Source: Pedobacter changchengzhani
GTDB lineage: Bacteria > Bacteroidota > Bacteroidia > Sphingobacteriales > Sphingobacteriaceae
Assembly (NCBI RefSeq): GCF_004354365.1
Contig: NZ_SJCY01000002.1
Coordinates: forward strand, 248,001 to 312,000
Direction of reading: 5' to 3'
Length of the DNA stretch: 64,000 bases
This document shows, piece by piece, positions 27,728 through 37,278 of this stretch. A program made the translations under genes and the position numbers. Every line of letters starts with the position of its first letter. Position 1 is the stretch's first letter. The notes under the pieces were generated by a model, which saw only the letters and a list, made by a program, of their open reading frames with translations, searched no databases and was not told the origin of the DNA.

Positions 27728-29089
27728 GTGTTAAATAAAAACCCCAAGCTTCTTTTAATTATTGGCATTTTATTGTTTTTTCAAAGCTGTAAAACCTATA
27801 AATCAACGTCGCTCGGCGTTATTGAAAATAACCATAAGCTTGGCGCATATTTAAAGAGCATTCAATATTCGAAAGATGGAAAACATCTCTTCGGGCACGA
27901 AAGTACCATTGCGATGGGCGTTAGTGGCGATTCTGACTGGGAGATAAAAGATAGAAAGGATGTTGCAAACGACATTTCTCAACAAAAATCGGATGTAAAA
28001 GAAATGACGGGAAAACTCCCCGCAATTATGGGTTTTGATGCTTTTAAACTGATTTTGGATGTTACCGATGGCGCTAACCGTTTGGAAGAGGTAGGAGCCA
28101 ATTTGGCGGCTTTAAAACTTTACCACAAAAATGGCGGAATTATAAGTTTTGATTGGCACATGCAACCAATTTTATTGCCGGGTTATAAAGAAAGAGCCTA
28201 TCGGATGGATGAGACAAACAACAATCCATACATCGATTTAATGAAAAAAGAGCACCCATTTTATCACATTGCAAATGGTTTTGCAAACAAAGATAAATGG
28301 TGGACAACTTATGAAACACAAAGGTTAAAGCCAATGGTTGCTCGGTTGAAACAAATTTCGGCAGATGGATCTGGAATCATTTTTCGTCCTTTTCATGAAG
28401 CCGATGGCGATTGGTTTTGGTGGGGATTAAAATGGCTGAAAGGTGATTTACCATTAAACGGAAAAGATGCATTGATGAAGGTTTTTATAGAAAGCGCAAG
28501 ATATTTGAAGCACGAGATGCCTGAATTATTAATCGCATTTTCTACAGATAAGATGGATAATGTTAATCAGTTAATCGCAAAGAACGATACTGAAATTGCC
28601 CAAAATTATGCAAATGAGTTTAGTAGCTTCTTACCAAAAGATTCGGCTGATTTAGCACTGATAGATATTTATGGAATGGACCTTTACACCGATAAAAACG
28701 ACCCAAAGCCCAGTTTACAAAAGTTTAAACTCAAATTACAAGGCCTTTCATTAATCGCTAAAAAGGACAATAAAATTGCAGCCATTACCGAAGCTGGCAA
28801 CCGTGGAAATCCGGCAGAAGAAGATGCTAGGCAACCTACCATAAATTGGTACAACGATTACTTATCATCGTGGACGGAGGATAAAAATATTCACGTGGCT
28901 TATGTTGTGATCTGGCAAAACTGGAGCAATAATAGAGACAAAAAATTATCTGATCCTGATGATGGATACTTTGTACCCGTTTACCAAAATTCGCCCGCAG
29001 GTAAAGATTTTATAAAGTATGCTAAGAAAAAACAGACCATTATGCTGGATGAATTTCGATCTGAATTAAGAAAATTTAAAATCAATTAA
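27728..29089 (+). CDS. Lipoprotein GH26 beta-mannanase, divergent type
   Basis: The frame opens at a GTG (27728), giving 453 residues with a lipobox at Cys21 (LLFFQSCKT); the ATG two bases earlier is out of frame. The GH26 domain has HLFGHEST near residue 53, IMGFDAFKLIL, ISFDWHMQP, acid/base Glu224 in FRPFHEADGDWFWWG and nucleophile Glu355 in AAITEAGNRG. It has longer loops and a longer C-terminus than the three minus-strand GH26 enzymes, so it belongs to a different lineage and was probably acquired separately. GH26 lipoproteins with extended loops include exo-acting mannobiohydrolases; which applies here cannot be told. It follows GH28 by 32 bases. Confidence 0.9.
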   Translation: MLNKNPKLLLIIGILLFFQSCKTYKSTSLGVIENNHKLGAYLKSIQYSKDGKHLFGHESTIAMGVSGDSDWEIKDRKDVANDISQQKSDVKEMTGKLPAIMGFDAFKLILDVTDGANRLEEVGANLAALKLYHKNGGIISFDWHMQPILLPGYKERAYRMDETNNNPYIDLMKKEHPFYHIANGFANKDKWWTTYETQRLKPMVARLKQISADGSGIIFRPFHEADGDWFWWGLKWLKGDLPLNGKDALMKVFIESARYLKHEMPELLIAFSTDKMDNVNQLIAKNDTEIAQNYANEFSSFLPKDSADLALIDIYGMDLYTDKNDPKPSLQKFKLKLQGLSLIAKKDNKIAAITEAGNRGNPAEEDARQPTINWYNDYLSSWTEDKNIHVAYVVIWQNWSNNRDKKLSDPDDGYFVPVYQNSPAGKDFIKYAKKKQTIMLDEFRSELRKFKIN

Positions 29090-29175
29090 CTTCCTTTTTC
29101 TCCAAATTTTAAAACATTGCTATCGTTTAAGTAAAAATTTTTAAGTACTATCCTTCTACCTAATATATAGAAAAA

Positions 29176-31482
29176 ATGAAAAAAACACCGGTTCTGTTAT
29201 TCGTTCTATTAAGCACCTTAACTGCATTTGCACAAAAGCTCCCAATTGATTATGTAAACGTATTTGCAGGTACTTCAAATTCAAGGTGGATGCTCTTTCC
29301 GGGTCCTAGCCAGCCATTTGGGATGGTTAAATTAAGTCCTGATAACCAAGGAAACGTATGGAATGGCGGCTACGAATATTCGGTAAATAGTATTTCTGGT
29401 TTCAGCCATTTACACGGCTACGGTTTATCTGGCGTAAGTTATATGCCGTTTGTTGGTGATTTAAAATTTGGTGAAGAATATTATAAATTATTTCCGGGTC
29501 CGCCCGATGGGCCTTTTGGAAATATGTGGACAGCCGGATATCGTTCTCGTTACGAAAAAGAGAGTGAAAAAGGAAGTCCGGGTTATTATTCGGTACACTT
29601 AACTGATGCAGATGCTACAGTTGAATTAACTGCTACCGATCGTTGTGGCATGATCCGTACTACTTTCCCAAAATCGGATAAAAGTACTATACTGTTAGAT
29701 TTTAATCCACCAACTGAAGAGTCATCAGAAATTTTAGCCTGTACTTTCAAAAAAGTTAACAATATGCTAATTGAAGGTTCTATCACGTTCAAAAATAATA
29801 ACACAAACGGAACCACTGTATTTTTTCAATCAAAATTTAGTAAACCAATAACTAGCACCGACAGTTGGGAATACGAAAAATATACTGGCACACAGCAAAC
29901 TTATGGCATCGATTTTAGAAAAAAATGTAACGTAAATAAAAATATCACCTCGTTTATAAGTAAAGGGCAAACGGGTATTATACTTCATTTTAACACCAAC
30001 AAAGGCGATCAGGTAATAACCTCAACTGGGCTTTCATTTGTAAGTATTGAAAATGCTGGCTTAAATTTGAGAACAGAATTAGGTACATTAAATTACGACT
30101 TTGATAAAGTAGTTTCACAATCAAAAGAAACGTGGAAGAAATTATTAAATAAGATAGAACTTAAAGGCAAAGAGGCAGATAAAGCTAAGTTTTATACCAA
30201 TTTTTACCGCTCATTTACTGGCAAAAATATGATGAGCGATGTAAATGGCGAATATTTAGACCAGTGCGGAAAAGTAGAAAAAGTACAAGCACCGGCCGAT
30301 GCAGTTTACAGCAGCGATTCTATGTGGGGTACGCAGTGGAGTTTAACGCCACTATGGACTTTAGTTTCACCGAAATATGCCAATTCTTTCGCTAATTCTT
30401 TAATCGAGTTGCAACGTGTTGGCGGATGGATACCTCAATCACCTGTAAGTTTAAAGTATGCGCTGGTAATGGCCGGACAACATCAAAATGCACTTTTAAT
30501 AAGTGCTTACCAAAAAGGCATTGCCCAATTCGACCCTAAAAAAGTATATGAAATGATTAAGCATGATTATACCACGCCAGGCGAAAAACAACCTTGTGGA
30601 GGATTTGCAGGCAATATTTATATGAAAGATTATATGGATTATGGCTACGTTCCGGATGAAGTTGGCGCAACATCTCATACCATGGAATATGCTTTTGATG
30701 ACTGGTGCCTCTCGCAATTTGCCACCGCTTTAAATAAAAAAGCCGATGCTAAATATTTTTTAAACCGATCAAAAAACTACGAAAATATTTTTGATAAATC
30801 TACTGGCTACATCCGAAGAAAACATAAAGACGGTACTTGGAGTAAAGATGCAGATATTTTTAAAATGGGCACAGATGGTGGTTGGAATGCACCCGGATTT
30901 ATGGAAGGCAATGCTTGGATTTATACTTGGTTTGTGCCGCAGGATTTGCCAAATTTGATTAAACTAATGGGTAAAACCGAATTTAACCGCAGACTGGAAG
31001 AAGGCTTTGAAAAAGGCTACGTAGATTTAACAAACGAGCCAAATATGCAAGCGCCATTTCTTTTTAATTATAGTGGCGAGCCTTGGTTAACCCAAAAATA
31101 TACAAGAATGGTTGCCAATAAGTTTTTTAGTACATCGCCATATACAGCATGGGTTGGCGAAGAAGATGAAGGCCAAATGGGTGCACTATATTGTTTAATG
31201 TCTATGGGCATTTTCGAAATGAAAAGTGGGTGTTCGGTAGAACCTTATTATGATTTAAGCAGCCCTGTTTTTGATGAAATTAAAATTAACTTAGATAAAA
31301 AATATTATCCTGGTGGTAGTTTTACCATTAAAGTTGAAAATAATGGCGATGGCAATGATTACATTCAATCGGCCATCATTAACGGAAAAAAAGTAGAAAA
31401 TTATCAACTGCTACACAAAGACATTGTAAAAGGTGGCGAACTAAAAATTGTGTTGGGTAATACGCCTAATAAAACAAATTAA
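29176..31482 (+). CDS. Exported GH92-family alpha-mannosidase-like protein
   Basis: The 768-residue protein has a signal peptide (TLTAFAQK) and the GH92 N-terminal sandwich: VNVFAGTSNSRWMLFPGPSQPFGMVKLSPD, GGYEYS, SGFSHLHGYGLSG. The (alpha/alpha)6 barrel shows MWGTQWSLTPLWTLVSP, GNAWIYTWFVPQD, NEPNMQAPFLFNYSG and a final GEEDEGQMGALYCLMSMGIFEM. Known GH92 enzymes are calcium-dependent exo-alpha-mannosidases acting on N-glycans or yeast mannan. The C-terminal block differs from the usual NDDxGxMSAWYVFSxxGFYP, so this belongs to an off-type branch whose substrate may not be alpha-mannose. Its place between a beta-mannanase and a beta-mannosidase strengthens that doubt. Confidence 0.85.
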   Translation: MKKTPVLLFVLLSTLTAFAQKLPIDYVNVFAGTSNSRWMLFPGPSQPFGMVKLSPDNQGNVWNGGYEYSVNSISGFSHLHGYGLSGVSYMPFVGDLKFGEEYYKLFPGPPDGPFGNMWTAGYRSRYEKESEKGSPGYYSVHLTDADATVELTATDRCGMIRTTFPKSDKSTILLDFNPPTEESSEILACTFKKVNNMLIEGSITFKNNNTNGTTVFFQSKFSKPITSTDSWEYEKYTGTQQTYGIDFRKKCNVNKNITSFISKGQTGIILHFNTNKGDQVITSTGLSFVSIENAGLNLRTELGTLNYDFDKVVSQSKETWKKLLNKIELKGKEADKAKFYTNFYRSFTGKNMMSDVNGEYLDQCGKVEKVQAPADAVYSSDSMWGTQWSLTPLWTLVSPKYANSFANSLIELQRVGGWIPQSPVSLKYALVMAGQHQNALLISAYQKGIAQFDPKKVYEMIKHDYTTPGEKQPCGGFAGNIYMKDYMDYGYVPDEVGATSHTMEYAFDDWCLSQFATALNKKADAKYFLNRSKNYENIFDKSTGYIRRKHKDGTWSKDADIFKMGTDGGWNAPGFMEGNAWIYTWFVPQDLPNLIKLMGKTEFNRRLEEGFEKGYVDLTNEPNMQAPFLFNYSGEPWLTQKYTRMVANKFFSTSPYTAWVGEEDEGQMGALYCLMSMGIFEMKSGCSVEPYYDLSSPVFDEIKINLDKKYYPGGSFTIKVENNGDGNDYIQSAIINGKKVENYQLLHKDIVKGGELKIVLGNTPNKTN

Positions 31483-31518
31483 TAACGCAAATCAATTTAC
31501 CTAACTTAAAATTAACTT

Positions 31519-34116
31519 ATGAAAAACATAGTTTTCTCAATGCTGATGATGATGCCTTTTTTTGCTATCTGCCAATCAAAAAAGTTAAATACGTTGGTAG
31601 TTAAAGAAATTAGCAACAATTGGACATTCAAAGAAATTGATGGAACACATAAAGGTAAAGCAACTGTTCCGGGAACGATTCATACAGATTTGATTGCTAA
31701 TAAGTTAATTGAAGACCCTTTTTATCGCATAAACGAAGAAAAAATTCAATGGATTGATAAAAAAGATTGGGAATATGCCACCACAATTTCCATCAGCTCA
31801 ACTGAATTTAAAAAGAACAATATTATTTTGAATTTTGAAGGATTAGACACCTATGCGGATGTTTTTCTCAATGACAAATTAATTTTAAAGGCTGATAATA
31901 TGTTTCGAACTTGGGAAACTAATGTAAAGCCAATACTTAAATTAGGTGAAAATCAGTTAAGAATACTTTTTCATTCTCCAATAAATAAAGGATTAGCACT
32001 ATTGAAGGCTTCTCCATACGGTTTTCCAGCTAGTAACGACCAATCAGAAGTTGGCGAAATTGGCGATAAAAAAGTTTCTGTTTTCACACGAAAAGCAGGC
32101 TATCATTATGGTTGGGACTGGGGCCCACGTTTGGTAACATCAGGCATTTGGCGCCCAATAACATTAAAAGCGTGGAATGATGTTCGCATTAAGGATGTAT
32201 ATATCCAACAGCCTAAAGTTAATAAAACAGCCGCCAATTTAGTTGCTGCAGTTACGGTGCAAATTGATAAACCGTTTTTAGGAAATATTCAGATCGTAAA
32301 TCCCCAAACGAAGGAAATTTATACTTCATCCAATTTTAATTTTAAAGTAGGGTTACAAACTTTGTCTTTACCTTTCGTTATTAAAAATCCAAAATTATGG
32401 TGGTCAAATGGTTTAGGCAAATCGAATATGTATCATTTTAACGCAGTGGTTTTAGATAAAGAGGAGAATCCTATTGCCAATCAAGAAACAACTACAGGAT
32501 TGCGCAGTTTAAAATTGATTCGCGAAAAAGATGCTGTTGGAGAATCTTTTTTATTCGAGTTAAACGGTATTCGCGTTTTTGTAAAAGGAGCCAATTATAT
32601 TCCCAATGATAATTTTTTACCAAGAGTTACGCAGGGCGATTATCAAAAAGTAATTAAAGATGCTGTAGATGCCAATATGAATATGCTCCGTGTTTGGGGT
32701 GGTGGTGTTTATGAGGCCGATTATTTCTATAAGCTTTGCGATGAAAACGGACTGCTAGTTTGGCAAGATTTTATGTTTGCCTGTTCCATGTATCCTGGTG
32801 ATGAGGCGTTTTTAGCAAACATTAAACAAGAAGCGATTGATAATGTTACCCGTTTAAGAAACCATCCGAGTATTGCTTTGTGGTGTGGAAATAATGAAAT
32901 AAACTCGGCTTGGCATTATTATTCGAAAGGCGGTTGGGGCTGGAAAGAAACCTACACGCCGGCACAGCAAGACGAACTTCAAAAAACCTACTTAAAAATA
33001 TTCCAAAACATACTTCCTGCCGTTATTGAAAAATATACAGTTGGCGATAATTATTGGCCTTCTTCTCCTCAAGCGGGTTACGAACCGGATAAACCCGCAA
33101 GTTATGAAACAACCTCTGGCGATATGCACTATTGGGGCGTTTGGCACGGGCAACATCCTTTTGAGGATTTTGAAAAATACAAAGCGCGTTTTATGAGCGA
33201 ATATGGATTTCAATCTTTTCCTGATTTCGAAACCGTAAAAAAATATACAATTCCTGCAGATTACAGTATAGAAAGTAAAGTAATGGCCGCTCATCAACGA
33301 AGTGGAATTGGCAATTTACGTATTAAAGAATACATGGATCTGTATTATAAAACACCAAAAAACTTTGCAGATTTTTTATACATGAGCCAGGTTTTACAAG
33401 CTCGTGGGCTAAAAACTGCTATAGAAGCCCATCGAGGCGCAATGCCTTATTGCATGGGTACAATGTATTGGCAAATTAACGATTGTTGGCCCGTTGCAAG
33501 TTGGAGTAGTACCGATTATTATCACAAATGGAAAGCCGCGCATTACAGTATTAAAAAAGCTTACGAACCGATTTTAATTTTTTCCAAAGCAGATGCTGAT
33601 AAAATTGAAATTCAAGGTGTTTCAGACCTGCTAAATGATAAAAAAGGAACTTTAAAACTATCGGTAATTGATTTTGATGGTATCAAAGTTTTTTCAAAAA
33701 CTGTCGAAGTGAATTTATTTCATAACACAAGTACCAAGTTATTTGAAGGAAAAAAATTGGATATATTGGCAAATGGAGATACAAAATCAGTCGTTTTAAA
33801 AATTGAGTTTTTAAATGAAGATAAAGTTCTGGCGGATAATTTATATTATTTTGAAAAACCAAAAGATTTAAAATTAGAAAAACCAGATATTAAAACCGAG
33901 TTGGTTCAAAAAGAAGGTAAAACATTTGTAAAAGTAAGCACCAACAAGTTAGTTAAAGATCTATACCTCAATTTTCCAAATGAAACTGTCTTTTTTTCTG
34001 AGAATTATTTTGATTTATTACCGAATGAAAGTAGATGGATCGAGCTTACTTCAGCACATAAAATGGATATTGGTAAATTAGAAATTAAGCATATTCAACA
34101 AAGTAGTAAAGAATAG
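31519..34116 (+). CDS. Exported GH2 beta-mannosidase
   Basis: The 865-residue protein has a signal peptide (FFAICQSK) and the beta-mannosidase form of GH2: SNNWTFKEIDG, ATVPGTIHTDLIANKLIEDPFYR, EGLDTYADVFLN, HYGWDWGPRLVTSGIWRPI. The barrel contains NMLRVWGGGVYEADYFY, LVWQDFMFACSMYPGD, acid/base Glu460 in LWCGNNEINSAW and nucleophile Glu561 in SEYGFQSFP. These motifs, especially WDWGPRL and WQDFMFAC, separate beta-mannosidases from GH2 galactosidases. It would release mannose from the non-reducing ends of manno-oligosaccharides in the periplasm, a hydrolytic route parallel to cytoplasmic epimerisation and phosphorolysis. It begins 36 bases after the GH92 stop. Confidence 0.95.
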   Translation: MKNIVFSMLMMMPFFAICQSKKLNTLVVKEISNNWTFKEIDGTHKGKATVPGTIHTDLIANKLIEDPFYRINEEKIQWIDKKDWEYATTISISSTEFKKNNIILNFEGLDTYADVFLNDKLILKADNMFRTWETNVKPILKLGENQLRILFHSPINKGLALLKASPYGFPASNDQSEVGEIGDKKVSVFTRKAGYHYGWDWGPRLVTSGIWRPITLKAWNDVRIKDVYIQQPKVNKTAANLVAAVTVQIDKPFLGNIQIVNPQTKEIYTSSNFNFKVGLQTLSLPFVIKNPKLWWSNGLGKSNMYHFNAVVLDKEENPIANQETTTGLRSLKLIREKDAVGESFLFELNGIRVFVKGANYIPNDNFLPRVTQGDYQKVIKDAVDANMNMLRVWGGGVYEADYFYKLCDENGLLVWQDFMFACSMYPGDEAFLANIKQEAIDNVTRLRNHPSIALWCGNNEINSAWHYYSKGGWGWKETYTPAQQDELQKTYLKIFQNILPAVIEKYTVGDNYWPSSPQAGYEPDKPASYETTSGDMHYWGVWHGQHPFEDFEKYKARFMSEYGFQSFPDFETVKKYTIPADYSIESKVMAAHQRSGIGNLRIKEYMDLYYKTPKNFADFLYMSQVLQARGLKTAIEAHRGAMPYCMGTMYWQINDCWPVASWSSTDYYHKWKAAHYSIKKAYEPILIFSKADADKIEIQGVSDLLNDKKGTLKLSVIDFDGIKVFSKTVEVNLFHNTSTKLFEGKKLDILANGDTKSVVLKIEFLNEDKVLADNLYYFEKPKDLKLEKPDIKTELVQKEGKTFVKVSTNKLVKDLYLNFPNETVFFSENYFDLLPNESRWIELTSAHKMDIGKLEIKHIQQSSKE

Positions 34117-34268
34117 AAATTACTTTTTAAAATTAAATGAGTTGATGAAGACAGAAATACCATATCATTATTAATTGTAGCATTATTGTTAGCCAATATT
34201 AAGCAAAGCCCCAGTTTTAATTGAGTAAATTTAAAAATATCACAACACCATCAATCCGTTTAAAAGCA

Positions 34269-36089
34269 ATGAAATTAAAATTTAAAACCATCATTTTATT
34301 AGCGCTATTAAGCATTTCTTCGCCATTATTTGCGCAATGGAAACCGGCAGGCGATAAAATTAAAACCGAATGGGGAGAAAAATTAAACCCAAAAAATGTT
34401 TTAGCCGAATATCCACGACCAATAATGGCACGCCAAAACTGGAAAAACTTAAATGGTTTGTGGAATTATGCAATAACCGATACTAGCAAAGCACAGCCTG
34501 CCAATTTTGATGGAAAAATTCTAGTTCCATTTGCTGCAGAATCTAGCTTATCTGGTGTAATGAAAAATGTAGGCGCATCAAAAGATTTGTGGTACAACAC
34601 TACATTTACCATCCCAAGCGATTGGAAAGGAAAAGACGTTTTATTAAATTTTGGAGCCGTTGATTGGCGAACAGAAGTTTGGATTAATGATAAAAAAGTT
34701 GGTACACACGAAGGTGGCTACTCGCCGTTCTCGTTCAACATTACAAAATATTTAAGCAAATCTGCACAAAAAATTACCGTAAAAGTTTGGGATCCTACCG
34801 ATGAAGGGCCACAGCCGAGAGGCAAGCAGTTGAACAATCCCAACTCGATTTGGTACACGCCAGTTACAGGGATTTGGCAAACGGTTTGGTTGGAGCCAGT
34901 TGCTAAACAACACATCACCGCATTAAAAACCGTTGCCGATATCGATAAAGGCGTCATTAATATCACACCAAAAGTGTTCGGTGGTACAACTGGCGACTTA
35001 GTTGAAGTAAAAATCATGGATGGCGGGAAATTAATATCCTCCACAAAAATGAAAGCTGGAAAACCTATTTCAATCGCTGTTAAAAATGCTAAACTTTGGT
35101 CGCCCGAATCTCCATTTCTATACAAGATGAAGGTTAAATTATGGCGAAAAGGAACCGTTCTTGATGAAGTAAAAAGCTATTTTGCCATGCGTAAACTTTC
35201 TACAGGTAGAGATGCAGCAGGCATTATGCGTTTAGAATTGAATAACAAAAGTTATTTCCAGTTTGGCACTTTAGACCAAGGTTGGTGGCCGGATGGTTTA
35301 TACACTGCGCCATCTGACGAAGCCTTGAAATACGATATTGTTAAAACAAAAGCAATGGGTTTTAACATGATTAGAAAACACATTAAAGTGGAACCTGCAC
35401 GGTGGTACACACATTGCGATGAGATAGGCATGTTGGTTTGGCAAGATATGCCAAGTGGCGATAAAGACCCAAACTGGCAAGGCCGAGGCTATTTTAATGG
35501 CAAAGAATTAATCCGTACGGCAAAATCTGAAGCGATTTATAGGAAGGAATGGAAAGAGATTATAGATAACTTATATTCTTACCCAAGTATTGCTGTTTGG
35601 GTACCGTTTAATGAAGCTTGGGGACAATTTAAAACGCCGGAAATTGCAAAATGGACAAAAGAATATGATCCAAGTAGATTGGTAAATCCAGCAAGTGGTG
35701 GCAATCATTATAAAAATACTGGCGATATGGTCGATATTCATCAATATCCTGCACCGGTATTAGAAATGAACGGCCCTGATCATGTAACTGTTTTAGGTGA
35801 ATATGGCGGAATTGGGTTACCAATAAAAGGTCATTTATGGAACAATGATAAAAATTGGGGTTACATCGAACTAAAAAATAGCGCGGAAACTACGGCTGAA
35901 TATGTGAAATATGCTAAACAATTGGAGGAGCTCGCAAAAAAAGGAATTTCTGCCGCCGTTTATACACAAACTACGGATGTTGAAGGCGAAATTAATGGTT
36001 TTATGACGTACGATCGTAAAATTGATAAATTAGATGTTCCAGAAGTGAAAAAGGCTAATGAGGATGTTATAAAAGCTATACTGCCTTAA
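34269..36089 (+). CDS. Exported GH2-family glycosidase, substrate unknown
   Basis: I use the ATG at 34269 (606 residues) because it begins a clean signal peptide (MKLKFKTIILLALLSISS); the frame is open from a TTG at 34221. The order is a sugar-binding sandwich (RQNWKNLNGLWNYAI, VDWRTEVWINDKKVGTHEGGYSPF), an Ig-like domain and a TIM barrel with GFNMIRKHIKVEPARWYTHCDEIGMLVWQDMPSG. The acid/base is Glu449 in VPFNEAWGQF and the nucleophile Glu511 in LGEYGGIG. The short length and PFNEAWGQ motif mark a GH2 subgroup often annotated as beta-galactosidase- or glucuronidase-like. It lacks the mannosidase WDWGPRL motif. In this operon it may remove side groups such as galactosyl or uronyl units. It precedes the ROK kinase by 9 bases. 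Confidence 0.85.
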   Translation: MKLKFKTIILLALLSISSPLFAQWKPAGDKIKTEWGEKLNPKNVLAEYPRPIMARQNWKNLNGLWNYAITDTSKAQPANFDGKILVPFAAESSLSGVMKNVGASKDLWYNTTFTIPSDWKGKDVLLNFGAVDWRTEVWINDKKVGTHEGGYSPFSFNITKYLSKSAQKITVKVWDPTDEGPQPRGKQLNNPNSIWYTPVTGIWQTVWLEPVAKQHITALKTVADIDKGVINITPKVFGGTTGDLVEVKIMDGGKLISSTKMKAGKPISIAVKNAKLWSPESPFLYKMKVKLWRKGTVLDEVKSYFAMRKLSTGRDAAGIMRLELNNKSYFQFGTLDQGWWPDGLYTAPSDEALKYDIVKTKAMGFNMIRKHIKVEPARWYTHCDEIGMLVWQDMPSGDKDPNWQGRGYFNGKELIRTAKSEAIYRKEWKEIIDNLYSYPSIAVWVPFNEAWGQFKTPEIAKWTKEYDPSRLVNPASGGNHYKNTGDMVDIHQYPAPVLEMNGPDHVTVLGEYGGIGLPIKGHLWNNDKNWGYIELKNSAETTAEYVKYAKQLEELAKKGISAAVYTQTTDVEGEINGFMTYDRKIDKLDVPEVKKANEDVIKAILP

Positions 36090-36098
36090 TAATTATGC

Positions 36099-36974
36099 AT
36101 GGAAGAGAAAAATAATATTGTTTTAGGCGCCGATATTGGTGGTTCGCACATTACCACTGCTTTGATCGATTTAACTGAACATAAAATTCTAGACTATACT
36201 TTTGTAAGAAAAAGAGTAGATTCTCATGCGCCTGCCGAAGAAATTATCGCCAGTTGGAGCGATACAATTAAAGAAAGCATAGCTTTGGGCGATGCTAAAG
36301 TTAATCAATTCGGATTGGCCATGCCTGGACCTTTTGATTATGAAAATGGCATTTCTAAAATGAAAGACAATGCCAAGTTTGAATCGCTGTATAATTTAAA
36401 TGTTAAAACCTTACTTGGAGCAAATTTAAATGTGCAGTCTGCTCAAATTAAAATAACGAATGATGCGGGTTGCTTTTTACGAGGCGAAGTTTTTTGTGGC
36501 GCAGCAAAGGGTTTCGCACATGCAATAGGTGTAACTTTGGGTACGGGATTAGGTACTGCCAAATATCACAATGGAAATGCCGAAGATGCAGATTTGTGGT
36601 CCCTTCCATTTAAAAATTCAATAGCCGAGGACTATATTTCATCACGCTGGTTTGTAAATAGCTACAATGAGCGCACTGGAAATAATATTAAGGATGTAAA
36701 AGAACTCGCTTCGTTATATGCTTTAGACCAAACAGTCGTTTCTATATTCAATGAGTTTGGAGAGAACTTAGCGCTATTTCTCAATGAATTTATACGTCAG
36801 GAAAACCCTGAGGTTATCATCTTAGGTGGTAATATTGCCCAGGCTTATTCCTTTTTTGAACATAGTTTAAAGGATAATTTACCTAAAGTAGCAATAAAAG
36901 TTTCAGCATTGGGTGAGGCGGCTGCATTACTTGGTGCGGGAAGTTTATGGGATTCTAAATATGAAAAGAACTAA
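36099..36974 (+). CDS. ROK-family sugar kinase lacking the zinc-binding motif
   Basis: The 291-residue cytoplasmic protein has the ROK nucleotide-binding start NIVLGADIGGSHITTALIDL (residues 6-25), substrate/catalytic segment ITNDAGCFLRGE with Asp122, and GVTLGTGLGTAKY. The usual ROK signature with His and CxCGxxGCxE after the GTG loop is absent: the equivalent region reads HNGNAEDADLWSLPF. Zinc-less members exist among Bacteroidota glucokinases. As the last gene of the plus-strand operon it probably phosphorylates glucose or mannose freed by the mannosidase and by the phosphorylase. Specificity cannot be read from the sequence. Confidence 0.85.
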   Translation: MEEKNNIVLGADIGGSHITTALIDLTEHKILDYTFVRKRVDSHAPAEEIIASWSDTIKESIALGDAKVNQFGLAMPGPFDYENGISKMKDNAKFESLYNLNVKTLLGANLNVQSAQIKITNDAGCFLRGEVFCGAAKGFAHAIGVTLGTGLGTAKYHNGNAEDADLWSLPFKNSIAEDYISSRWFVNSYNERTGNNIKDVKELASLYALDQTVVSIFNEFGENLALFLNEFIRQENPEVIILGGNIAQAYSFFEHSLKDNLPKVAIKVSALGEAAALLGAGSLWDSKYEKN

Positions 36975-37028
36975 TTTTTTATTCCCTGCTCCATAACTTT
37001 TGGATCTGATCTTATCTTTTAGTGCAAG

Positions 37029-37137
37029 CGTAATTTCTTAAATTTCGCAACCGCCAACAATATTTTCTCTAGTAAACAAAAAAGCCTCAACTTTTTACAA
37101 GTTAAGGCTTTTTTTGCGGAATGGACAGGACTCGAAC
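37029..37137 (-). repeat. Truncated copy of the tRNA-Asp 3' end and terminator (attachment-site-like repeat)
   Basis: This 109-base stretch repeats 39332-39439 with a few substitutions and one small indel. It contains the last 21 or so bases of tRNA-Asp (T-arm 3' half and acceptor 3' strand, with one change, GGACAGGACTC for GGACGGGACTC), the terminator hairpin and about 48 bases of downstream sequence. It stops abruptly inside the T-loop, where the two copies diverge. The surrounding 36975-37278 spacer holds nothing else that I recognise. This is the distal boundary expected after integration at a tRNA gene. Confidence 0.8.
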
Positions 37138-37278
37138 AATTCTATATAACTTTCTCATTATCAATACCTTTAAATGTAGCTAATCTGGAAATTCCCGAAT
37201 TACCCACAATAAGTTTACAACAGTTTAATTCCTAATGACTAACATAAAGATGAGCATTAATTTAACTAGATGCAATGG

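Noticed and set aside
34221..34268. TTG start for the second GH2 protein
   Set aside because: The ATG at 34269 begins directly at a signal peptide; the preceding residues are not signal-like.
34718..35125. 135-codon minus-strand frame inside the second GH2 gene
   Set aside because: Antisense shadow of a gene with clear catalytic motifs.
37116..37137. Second functional tRNA-Asp gene
   Set aside because: Only the 3' part is present and the sequence diverges inside the T-loop, so no cloverleaf can form.
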